A stretch of 6,315 nucleotides of DNA from Methanobacteriota archaeon (GTDB lineage: Archaea > Thermoplasmatota > Poseidoniia > Poseidoniales > Thalassarchaeaceae), in the NCBI GenBank assembly GCA_002685315.1, contig NYXJ01000076.1, positions 1 to 6,315 on the forward strand, read 5' to 3'. The notes under the pieces were generated by a model. The model was not told the DNA's origin and did no database searches. It saw only the letters and a program-made list of their open reading frames with translations. The position numbers were made by a program, and so were the translations under genes. Shown piece after piece: positions 1 through 6,250 of the stretch. The number at the start of each line of letters is the position of its first letter. Within the stretch, counting starts at the first letter, position 1.

Positions 1-299
1 ACCACTTCTGGTTCAGGAATTGTAGTTTTATATTTGCCAGTGGTTTCATCACCATCTGATTTTGAAAGTACTGTAATCGTGGTACCAGGAGAAATTTTTG
101 TATTCCCCCTATTTACTTTAACTCCATCTGCGATTACACGGCCGTGGTCTACCATTCTTCGTAAAGAATTCTTTTTTGCATTAGGATGCAATAATGATAA
201 TATCTCGATCACAGTTGCTTCTTCTTGAACTGTGATGTTTGGGTCTGTCATGGCCTTGGGAAATCGTTCAAACCATTCAAGTTTCTTGATTGAAGTCAT
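1..299 (-). CDS. S4 RNA-binding domain protein, 5' part only
   Basis: The reading frame is open from an ATG at 299 to the window edge, giving 99 visible residues and no stop. Residues about 29-78 fit an S4 fold: a helix starting TVIEILSLLHP, then a basic helix (KKNSLRRMVDHGRV), then ADGVKVN and a final strand after SPGTTITVL. This matches the usual S4 pattern of a basic helix, GxVxVNGxxV and a closing GDxIxV. S4 domains bind structured RNA and occur in pseudouridine synthases, ribosomal protein S4, tyrosyl-tRNA synthetases and quality-control factors. The run IPEPEVV at the visible end resembles the linker before an RluA-type pseudouridine synthase domain, but the catalytic part lies outside the window, so the full function is undecided. 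A second in-frame ATG at 251 (residue 17) is a rival start, because the TATA-like box at 312-319 would place a leftward transcript start downstream of the 299 ATG. Neither start has a clear SD. The gene is divergent from the membrane protein gene at 379. Confidence 0.72.
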   Translation of the reverse strand, partial: MTSIKKLEWFERFPKAMTDPNITVQEEATVIEILSLLHPNAKKNSLRRMVDHGRVIADGVKVNRGNTKISPGTTITVLSKSDGDETTGKYKTTIPEPEV

Positions 300-303
300 C
301 TTT

Positions 304-319
304 AAAGAAAAGATATATA
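304..319 (+). promoter_or_regulatory. Putative archaeal BRE/TATA promoter for the 379 gene
   Basis: A purine run (AAAGAAAAG, 304-312) runs into an alternating A/T element (GATATATA, 312-319). This is the arrangement of an archaeal BRE followed by a TATA box. A start about 26 nt from the box centre would fall near 342 and give a leader of roughly 37 nt, which contains the SD at 366-371. The ATATAT core is symmetric and could also drive the divergent S4 gene, but no purine-rich BRE flanks it on that side. This is inferred from sequence only. Confidence 0.42.
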
Positions 320-329
320 CACTAAGTGT
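319..329. repeat. Short perfect dyad next to the TATA-like box
   Basis: ACACT-A-AGTGT is an 11-nt perfect inverted repeat abutting the TATA-like element in the short divergent spacer. The position would suit a regulator covering both promoters. Five-base arms are common by chance, so support is weak. Confidence 0.2.
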
Positions 330-365
330 GACGATGTGAGTCCAAAAGCGTGTTATGCTTAAACT

Positions 366-371
366 AGGAGG
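366..371 (+). promoter_or_regulatory. SD that sets the start of the 379 gene
   Basis: AGGAGG lies 7 nt before the ATG at 379. It decides between that ATG and an in-frame ATG at 355, which has no SD and would put the AGGAGG inside the coding region. Confidence 0.75.
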
Positions 372-378
372 AAAATAT

Positions 379-801
379 ATGGAAATGAAGGAAATACTAG
401 ACCCTCAAAAATTTATGATTGCAGTAGGAACTATGGTGGTAATTATGTCGCTTTTAGGAATGACTAGTGGAGAAGAATGGGCAGCAGTAGGCTGGGGCGG
501 CGAAGAAAATGTACTAGCTCACGATGCAGCATATGAAGAAATGTGGGCACTTCATCTAATGCCACTGGGAGTAATGGCAATAGGTACAGGAATATTTGTT
601 TCCGGTAAAGAACTTGCAAAAATGTCGATGATGTCTCCCGCGGTAATTTTAATCATTTTCGGAGGAATGGGCGCTATAACCGGTGATTCGGGCTATGGAG
701 GAGATGTTCCACCAATTGAAATGTTAGCACCTGCAATTATTACACTGCTTCTAACACTAACACTGGGAGTGGCGGGATATATCCATAAAGACGACGAGTA
801 A
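379..801 (+). CDS. Four-helix membrane protein, unknown function
   Basis: This encodes 140 residues and I recognise no family. Hydrophobic stretches at about 12-28, 58-75, 84-100 and 115-135 look like four membrane helices. The loops at 29-57 and 101-114 are acidic and contain no lysine or arginine, whereas the short loop at 76-82 contains two lysines. By the positive-inside rule this suggests both ends are in the cytoplasm and the two acidic loops face outside. The first outside loop is rich in Trp, Gly and acidic residues (W34, W39, H48, D49, W56, H59) and the second is GDSGYGGD. No signal peptide, cysteines or catalytic motif is evident. The start at 379 is chosen over 355 because of the AGGAGG. 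The gene is transcribed divergently from the S4 gene and ends 2 bp from the convergent methyltransferase, so it is probably a single-gene unit. Function is unknown; a structural or accessory membrane role is as far as the sequence supports. Confidence 0.8.
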   Translation: MEMKEILDPQKFMIAVGTMVVIMSLLGMTSGEEWAAVGWGGEENVLAHDAAYEEMWALHLMPLGVMAIGTGIFVSGKELAKMSMMSPAVILIIFGGMGAITGDSGYGGDVPPIEMLAPAIITLLLTLTLGVAGYIHKDDE

Positions 802-803
802 TT

Positions 804-1418
804 TCAATCTTTACGGCCGATGATTGCTAACGTTCCTACAAACCCTGACTTGATTCCTACGCGTCGTGTTTCAACATCAGTGAATCCGGCATCAACCATA
901 CCTTGTCTCCATTGTTCTTCACTCAGTGTTGTCATATGTACATTGAGGGATTTTGGCCACTCGTGACTTTCTACATTTTCCAAATAATGGTCAACTCCTG
1001 CAATCAGAACCCCTTTATCATTCAGCCATTCGTTGAAGAAAATTTTCAACATTTCTAGAGGGTCTTTCAAGTAATATAGAAATTCCATTGAATGTATGAA
1101 ATCAAACTTCTGTGAGGGAGTCCACCCCGGAAGTTTTGCTAAATGAAATTCGCCTCCTCCCTTTTGTTTGGCCTTGGTAATCATTTCAATGGAACCGTCA
1201 ATTCCGACTACCTTACTACAATTATCATTTGATTGTAATTTACGACACACCCAACCGTTTCCACAACCCACATCTATCGCTGAAAATGGTTCTTCAAGTA
1301 TTGGGATTGCAATATTTAACATTTCATTGACTGAATTTGCGTGTCCACTTTCCATTCCCTCATCTCTGTTTCTTAGAGCCCATTCAGAGAATAATTCTGT
1401 TGCATCACGAGTTGTCAT
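804..1418 (-). CDS. Class I SAM-dependent methyltransferase
   Basis: This 204-residue protein has the Rossmann-type methyltransferase signature. Motif I is IDVGCGNG at residues 48-55, which binds the SAM methionine part. The acidic end of strand 2 is VVGID with D74, expected to bind the SAM ribose. A motif-IV-like stretch, FDFIHSMEFLYYL, spans about 105-117. The region after about 150, with many tryptophans and acidic residues, probably shapes the substrate site. An N-terminal ESGHANSVNEML segment (23-34) precedes the fold and may close over the cofactor. The target cannot be read from sequence; small-molecule, RNA and protein substrates are all possible. There is no SD before the ATG, and an in-frame stop lies seven codons upstream, so this start is firm. 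It follows purQ by 40 nt on the same strand. An A/T-rich box at about 1456-1464 could give it its own promoter, or it could be cotranscribed with purLQ. A link to purine synthesis is not shown. Confidence 0.88.
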   Translation of the reverse strand: MTTRDATELFSEWALRNRDEGMESGHANSVNEMLNIAIPILEEPFSAIDVGCGNGWVCRKLQSNDNCSKVVGIDGSIEMITKAKQKGGGEFHLAKLPGWTPSQKFDFIHSMEFLYYLKDPLEMLKIFFNEWLNDKGVLIAGVDHYLENVESHEWPKSLNVHMTTLSEEQWRQGMVDAGFTDVETRRVGIKSGFVGTLAIIGRKD

Positions 1419-1458
1419 AATAATGCCGATAGATGTCTATTGGATGAAGATTTTCATT

Positions 1459-2277
1459 TTAATTATCGAAATTTTCTGTAACATAATTTACGGCGTTTCT
1501 GAATATTATCATACCTTCTCCTTCACCATGTTCTATATCTTCTCTAGTCCAAGTTGCGCCTAACCATGTTGAATGGTTTGCTTCGGGGTGGGGCATTAAA
1601 CCGAATACTAATCCTGATGGATCGCATACACCTGCAATATTTCTCCAACTTTGATTGGGAGAAATTGGATATGGTAATACTTCGTCACTTGAGGAAGGAT
1701 ATTCACTTGAAGGATCTACATATTTTACAACTAGTTGTCCTGCTTCACGCCAGTCATCAAGAAGACCTTTGTCAGCTGTTACGAATTTTCCTTCACCATG
1801 GCGTACGGGAACTCGGATTCTTGTCATTCCTTTAGTCCAAATGCAGTGGCTTTGGGAATCGAACTCTAACGTAGCCCAACGATTCTCATAATGGCCCGAA
1901 TCATTCAACGCTAAGGATGCTGTTTGAGTTAAACTGACATCATCGTCACCAGGTAATAATCCCATTTTCACAAGTACTTGAAAGCCATTGCATATCCCAA
2001 TTACTGGTTTACCGGATTTGACAAAATTTCTCACTTGTTCACGCAGTCCGAAACGTAGCCTATTGCCCATCAATCTGCCACTTCCCAAATGGTCGCCGAA
2101 GGAAAAGCCCCCCGGTACAGCCATAATGTGGTAATCTTCTAGATTTAATTCTCCATTGACTAGTCTATTCACATGAACTCTGTCTGCTTTGGCTCCTGCC
2201 ATTTCGAAAGTCGCCATTGTTTCCGTCTCACAATTAATTCCAAAACCAGAAAGAACTGCCACTCTAGGTATCATCAT
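1459..2277 (-). CDS. purQ: FGAM synthase glutaminase subunit PurQ
   Basis: This class I glutamine amidotransferase supplies ammonia to PurL for converting FGAR to FGAM, the fourth step of de novo purine synthesis, in the cytoplasm. Visible motifs are the GFGINCETE start of the domain (11-19), PGGFSFGD (55-62) forming the oxyanion region, the nucleophile elbow GICNGFQ with catalytic Cys96, the RHGEGKF substrate loop (about 159-165), and MPHPEAN with the catalytic His230 and Glu232. All three triad residues are present, so the subunit should be active. At 272 residues it is longer than the roughly 220-230 of Bacillus-type PurQ and closer to the glutaminase domain at the C terminus of the single-chain enzyme. 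The NHSTW after PHPE also recalls that form. The ATG shares its A with the purL stop (TAATG), and a GGAGGT lies 8 nt upstream, so translation is probably coupled. A second ATG directly follows the first and is farther from the SD. Confidence 0.97.
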   Translation of the reverse strand: MMIPRVAVLSGFGINCETETMATFEMAGAKADRVHVNRLVNGELNLEDYHIMAVPGGFSFGDHLGSGRLMGNRLRFGLREQVRNFVKSGKPVIGICNGFQVLVKMGLLPGDDDVSLTQTASLALNDSGHYENRWATLEFDSQSHCIWTKGMTRIRVPVRHGEGKFVTADKGLLDDWREAGQLVVKYVDPSSEYPSSSDEVLPYPISPNQSWRNIAGVCDPSGLVFGLMPHPEANHSTWLGATWTREDIEHGEGEGMIIFRNAVNYVTENFDN

Positions 2278-5200
2278 TAATTTCTACCTCCGTTCAAGGT
2301 GCCTTTCCAAGAGTCTCTAAGTTCAGACATTGAAGCAGCCAAAACAGGACTATTTGAGTTTGTAATTGTTATTTCATCGTTAGTGCTAACTTTACCTAAG
2401 TAATTACATTCATGTCCTTCCATAGAAGCCTCAAAAAGTTTAGAATTTTCTGGTTTTACGCTAACTAAAATCCTACCGAGGCTCTCCCCGAATAGAGCGC
2501 CCCAGTCATTCAAATTAATATCTGCATGGAATATATCTGAAATATCTAAATCGGCACCTGAGTCGCATCCAAAACAACATTCTGCTACTGCAGCCGCAAG
2601 TCCGGCATCACTACAATCATGAGCACTTGAAACTAATTCATTTGTCATGGCTTTCGTCAGACTATGATAGAGTGACAAATTCCTAGATGTGTCAATCTGT
2701 GGAACTCGTCCTCCAATCCCACTCTCTCCATTTGATTCATCGCGTAACATGAAAGCTAATTCGCTAGCACCCAACTCTTGGTGAGTTTCTCCGACAAGAT
2801 ATATCATGTCTCCAACTTGTTTGAAGTCACTGGATACCGCCTTTCTTACATCTGAATGATTACCGATTAAGCTGAATAAAAGCGTGGGAGGGACACTGAT
2901 TTTTTCGCCATCTAATGTAGCATCGTTTTTCATAGAATCTTTACCACTTATACATGGCAGGTTATACGCCCTACATACTTCATCTAATGCTCTGTTTGCT
3001 CTCACTAATTGTGCTAATTTGTAACGTCCATCAGGTGTTTTCGCGGATTCTACAGGATCTGGCCAGCAAAAATTGTCGAGGCCTGCGATTAATTCTAAAT
3101 CAACACCTACACATACTGCATTTCGTAACGCCTCATCTATACTGGCTGCCGCCATAGCATACGAATCAATATCTGAATACCTTGGAACAATTCCATTTGA
3201 AATTACTGCTCCTTGTGTTTTTCCATGAATTGGTGCGATTACTGCGGCATCTCCAGGAGCATCATGATTTACACCACAAAACGGTTTGATGACTGATTGT
3301 GCAATGACTTCGTGATCATATGATCTTACCCACCATTCTTTACTAGCAACATTAGGCCTCGCCATCAATCTCGATAAGATTTTTCCCATCTCAACTGCAT
3401 CTGTGGATGGAAATATAATTGGACGATGTTTTGGTTTTTGCCATTCTGATTCCAATTGTAATTGAGGGCATCCATCATGCAAGAATGAAATTGGTAAATG
3501 GGCAACCGTTTCATCACCATAATGTACAACAAAGGCTCCTGAATCAGTAAATTTCCCTACCGCAGTGGCTTCGACTTCGTGTAATTTTGCTAGTTTTTCA
3601 AACTCTTCACAATCTTCCGGATTAATTCCTATTGTCATTCTCTCTTGTGATTCAGACACTAATATCTCCCATTTACTTAGCCCGGATTGTTTCAAAGGGA
3701 CGGCGGCTAAATCTAAATCTGCTCCACCGGTTAATTCTGCTAATTCACCTACACTACTAGATAGCCCGCCTGCACCATTATCGGTGATTACCTGTATTAA
3801 TCCTAGGTCTCTGGCTTCCAAAACCATATCTATCATTTTCTTTTGAGTGATTGGGTCTCCTATCTGAACTGCAGAGGAAGGGCTATCTTCTGTCAATTCA
3901 AGACTCGAAAATGTTGCCCCGTGGATTCCGTCGCTACCAACTCTTCCACCAACCATGTAAATGATATTGCCCGGTTTTGGAGTTTTATCATGGCTCTGTC
4001 TTCCATCGGGTAGTTTCCTAGGCATTATGCCAACGGTTCCGCAGTAAACTAATGGTTTACCTAAATATCTCTCATCAAAAACAATTGCCCCGTTTACAGT
4101 TGGAATCCCTGACTCGTTACCGCCTGCTCGTACTCCAGCGTGTACTCCTCGGAATACCCTAGAAGGATGGAATAAGCCTTCAGGCAAGTAACCAGAATAA
4201 TCTGGTGGGCCGAAACAAAATACATCTGTATTAGCTATCGGTCTTGCACCTAACCCAGTACCCAAGATATCTCGATTTACCCCTACTATCCCTGTCATTG
4301 CACCTCCATAGGGGTCTAGGGCACTTGGAGAATTATGAGTCTCTGCTTTGATACAAAGGCTCCACGAATCATTCCAAGCAATTACTCCTGAGTTGTCATG
4401 AAATATACTCAGCAACCAATCAACTTCTGATTGTATATCCAATGTTGGTTTCATAATATGAGTTTTGAATAATGAATCAATGTATGTATCTTCACCGGTC
4501 TCATGATCTACATGATGGATGTTGGCTGCAAATATTTTGTGACAGCAATGTTCCGACCATGTTTGGGCAAGGCACTCAAGTTCTGCATCCGTTGGAGCGT
4601 TTTCTGGAAGACCTAATTTCTTTCTTGCAGAACGCACTGTAGGTTTTCTATAATTGGCTTGTATTGCTTTCATTTCTTCTAAATTTAAGGCTAAAAGTCC
4701 TTTTTCGCTAATTTCAATTAATTCTTCATCGCTTACTTCTAGATTGACTGTTGCCGATGGTTGTTCCATCAACGCCGGTCTCTCTGGAAAATCTAATTTT
4801 GGCCAGTTTGAGTTTAAACATTCTTTTCTATCAGAAATACTTGCTCGTTCAATCATTTGATTATGTAACTTACTGGCTAACCACGTTGGTGTAACATCGT
4901 TCGGAACACCCCAAAATAAATACGTCATAGTTGTAGAAACTTGAGATCCTTCCGTAACTTCTGGAAAAATTGTCGTTAAACCGTCTAAACCTGCTTGTCC
5001 TGCATTATCTGTAACACCCGGTTTGAATCCAACGGTGATTGCTATTTCAGGAGATTTCGGAAATAATTCTTTATTGTCTATTAATGATTGATTCAAAGCA
5101 CCGAACTCAATAATAGGATCTGCGAATAAGTCGTATATCGCGCGTTCTGCTTCTTTCTCAGAAATATTTGATTTTACCTGATAACCCAATATCACCCTTA

Positions 5201-5324
5201 CAGAATTTACTAAAATAGAATAATCTGATTTCAACATTGCTTTGATTGATTCCCCGCGAGCATCGGTCAAACCTTCTATATCTCGAGTGGCAACTTGAAA
5301 GTTGAAAAATTGTACTTGGCCCAT
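2277..5324 (-). CDS. purL: FGAM synthase PurL with fused tandem PurS-like domains
   Basis: This 1015-residue synthetase makes FGAM from FGAR, ATP and the ammonia released by PurQ. Residues about 10-80 form a PurS-like domain (GLTDARGESIKAM, then FADPIIEFG, the counterpart of the PurS NPVIE motif). Residues about 92-165 form a second one (VGFKPGVTDNAGQA). A linker follows to about 240. The synthetase core then shows WSEHCCHKIF (256-265, with the conserved His), AETHNSPSA (327-335), RVGSDGIHGATF (461-472), DNGAGGLSSSVGELA (515-529), SESQERM (557-563), GDAAV (691-695), ISGKDSM (792-798) and AHDCSDAGLAAA (901-912). This is the doubled AIR-synthase fold. SEHCxHKIF and GKDSM resemble the single-chain E. 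coli type, while GIPTVNG (407-413) resembles the small Bacillus type, so it is an intermediate form. Fusion explains the lack of a separate purS. The ATG has no SD; a weak A/T box at about 5364-5374 or the one at 5401-5410 may be its promoter. It is followed directly by purQ. Confidence 0.97.
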   Translation of the reverse strand: MGQVQFFNFQVATRDIEGLTDARGESIKAMLKSDYSILVNSVRVILGYQVKSNISEKEAERAIYDLFADPIIEFGALNQSLIDNKELFPKSPEIAITVGFKPGVTDNAGQAGLDGLTTIFPEVTEGSQVSTTMTYLFWGVPNDVTPTWLASKLHNQMIERASISDRKECLNSNWPKLDFPERPALMEQPSATVNLEVSDEELIEISEKGLLALNLEEMKAIQANYRKPTVRSARKKLGLPENAPTDAELECLAQTWSEHCCHKIFAANIHHVDHETGEDTYIDSLFKTHIMKPTLDIQSEVDWLLSIFHDNSGVIAWNDSWSLCIKAETHNSPSALDPYGGAMTGIVGVNRDILGTGLGARPIANTDVFCFGPPDYSGYLPEGLFHPSRVFRGVHAGVRAGGNESGIPTVNGAIVFDERYLGKPLVYCGTVGIMPRKLPDGRQSHDKTPKPGNIIYMVGGRVGSDGIHGATFSSLELTEDSPSSAVQIGDPITQKKMIDMVLEARDLGLIQVITDNGAGGLSSSVGELAELTGGADLDLAAVPLKQSGLSKWEILVSESQERMTIGINPEDCEEFEKLAKLHEVEATAVGKFTDSGAFVVHYGDETVAHLPISFLHDGCPQLQLESEWQKPKHRPIIFPSTDAVEMGKILSRLMARPNVASKEWWVRSYDHEVIAQSVIKPFCGVNHDAPGDAAVIAPIHGKTQGAVISNGIVPRYSDIDSYAMAAASIDEALRNAVCVGVDLELIAGLDNFCWPDPVESAKTPDGRYKLAQLVRANRALDEVCRAYNLPCISGKDSMKNDATLDGEKISVPPTLLFSLIGNHSDVRKAVSSDFKQVGDMIYLVGETHQELGASELAFMLRDESNGESGIGGRVPQIDTSRNLSLYHSLTKAMTNELVSSAHDCSDAGLAAAVAECCFGCDSGADLDISDIFHADINLNDWGALFGESLGRILVSVKPENSKLFEASMEGHECNYLGKVSTNDEITITNSNSPVLAASMSELRDSWKGTLNGGRN
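2286..2291 (-). promoter_or_regulatory. SD for purQ inside the end of purL
   Basis: On the minus strand GGAGGT lies within the last codons of purL, 8 nt before the purQ ATG, with purL ending in TAATG. This arrangement favours reinitiation and matched production of the two subunits. Confidence 0.8.
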
Positions 5325-5400
5325 CTGGTTCCGCCGCCTATGAGTAGTTCCCGTAACAACTCGTCAATAATCAAAGTGGTGCGAAGCATAGGCTTAATCT

Positions 5401-5410
5401 CATAAAAATA
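5401..5410. promoter_or_regulatory. TATA-like box in the purL/pyrF divergent spacer
   Basis: CATAAAAATA is the most A/T-rich stretch of the 125-bp spacer between the two start codons. For pyrF, a start about 26 nt from its centre would fall near 5432, leaving an 18-nt leader. Read on the other strand (TATTTTTATG) it could serve purL with a leader of about 55 nt. Nothing has been mapped; the direction is inferred. Confidence 0.4.
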
Positions 5411-5422
5411 GGCGATGAGTTA

Positions 5423-5439
5423 ACATACCTATGGTATGT
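5423..5439. repeat. Perfect 17-nt dyad, candidate operator
   Basis: ACATACC-TAT-GGTATGT is an inverted repeat with 7-bp perfect arms and a 3-nt centre. It spans the expected pyrF transcription start, just downstream of the TATA-like box and 11 nt before the pyrF ATG. A dimeric repressor bound here would block pyrF and could also affect purL. In RNA it could form only a small hairpin with a tight 3-nt loop. The regulator is unknown. Confidence 0.45.
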
Positions 5440-5449
5440 GTTTGGAAAC

Positions 5450-6250
5450 ATGGAGGCTCAGACAGTATGGGGTTCAAGATGGGAAAATTGCGCAAATCCT
5501 TTGGCTCATCGTATTATGGAAGTCGCTACAAAAAAGAAATCGCTTGTATGTCTAGCAGCAGACATGGAATCTATCTCTGATTTAATTGAATTAATTACGG
5601 AAGTAGGGCCATATATTGCGGCTTTGAAGACTCATGTAGACATGGTAAAGGATTTCAATAGAGATGATTGGAAGAAATTAACAGAATTAGCAGCTTCCTT
5701 AGATTTATTACTCTTTGAAGATAGAAAATTTGCCGATATTGGAAAAATATCACAAAATCAAATGGCCGGAATTTATGATATTCGTTCTTGGGCAGATATT
5801 GTAACAGCACATCGAATTTCGGGCCCAGACATTGTAGATGGGATTGCAGCGGGTTGGGCAGATATAGAACGGATTGGAGGTATTTTGCTATTAGCACAAA
5901 TGTCAAGTCGTGGTAACCTTCTAAGTCCCGATTACACAAAGAACACTATTGAAACAGGAAAAGGCTCGCCTCATGTAATTGGATACATTGGTAACGGAAG
6001 TTCTACTGAAGAAATAATTCAATTGAGGGCTTTAGTAGGTGAGGGTCAAATGATTTGGACACCAGGTATTAACCTAGATTCTGGAGCGGGAAAAATGGGT
6101 CAGAGATATGGAAATCCTAGAGACAGTATAACATCGGGAGCAGACATCATTATTGTTGGTTCAGGGATTCATGGCCAAAGTGATCGTGTTACGGCTGCAA
6201 AGGCATATGCCGATGCTTCATGGGAAGCAATTCTTGAACGAGGAAAATAA
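5450..6250 (+). CDS. pyrF: Orotidine 5'-phosphate decarboxylase, eukaryotic type
   Basis: This enzyme decarboxylates OMP to UMP, the last step of pyrimidine synthesis, in the cytoplasm. The 266-residue protein follows the yeast URA3/human UMPS decarboxylase pattern. It has NPLAHRI near the N terminus (16-22), D38, LKTHVD (59-64) with K60 and H62, and LLFEDRKFADIG (87-98), which holds the catalytic D91, K93 and D96 at the same numbers as in yeast. It continues with WADIVTAH (114-121), MSSRG (151-155), TPG (204-206), GQRY (217-220) and ADIIIVGSG (231-239). The arginine of the usual VGRG phosphate site is Ser238 here, and the second Q of yeast GQQY is Arg219. Yeast Thr100 aligns with Ile100. The catalytic network is intact, so activity is expected. 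An in-frame GTG at 5438 would start inside the dyad; the ATG at 5450 is preferred because it fits the family length. There is no SD, consistent with a short leader. It is followed immediately by another gene. Confidence 0.95.
   Translation: MEAQTVWGSRWENCANPLAHRIMEVATKKKSLVCLAADMESISDLIELITEVGPYIAALKTHVDMVKDFNRDDWKKLTELAASLDLLLFEDRKFADIGKISQNQMAGIYDIRSWADIVTAHRISGPDIVDGIAAGWADIERIGGILLLAQMSSRGNLLSPDYTKNTIETGKGSPHVIGYIGNGSSTEEIIQLRALVGEGQMIWTPGINLDSGAGKMGQRYGNPRDSITSGADIIIVGSGIHGQSDRVTAAKAYADASWEAILERGK
6240..6243 (+). promoter_or_regulatory. SD for the gene at 6251, inside pyrF
   Basis: GAGG lies 7 nt before the ATG at 6251, within the last codons of pyrF. It supports the start of the downstream gene and cotranslation with pyrF. 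Confidence 0.6.

Noticed and set aside
34..228. 64-codon open frame on the plus strand
   Set aside because: It is antisense to the S4-domain coding region, which has a recognisable fold on the other strand.
355..378. Upstream ATG start for the membrane protein
   Set aside because: It has no SD, and the AGGAGG at 366-371 is placed correctly for the ATG at 379 instead.
1168..1563. 131-codon open frame on the plus strand
   Set aside because: It lies antisense to the methyltransferase and the end of purQ, both of which have clear motifs. Its translation has no recognisable domain and it has no SD.
1554..1891. Two overlapping plus-strand open frames
   Set aside because: Both are antisense shadows of purQ, with unbiased composition and no start signal.
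3565..3846. 93-codon open frame on the plus strand
   Set aside because: It is antisense to the conserved DNGAGGLSSSVGELA and SESQERM region of PurL, and its Ser/Asn-rich product is what such a shadow gives.
5423..5439. Dyad as an intrinsic terminator or riboswitch stem
   Set aside because: There is no T-run after it, the loop is only 3 nt, and the 5' leader is too short for a riboswitch.
5438..5449. GTG start for pyrF
   Set aside because: It lies inside the inverted repeat, close to the expected transcription start, and adds four residues not needed by the family; the ATG at 5450 fits better.
5655..5939. 94-codon open frame on the minus strand
   Set aside because: It is antisense to the catalytic region of pyrF and shows no motif or ribosome site.
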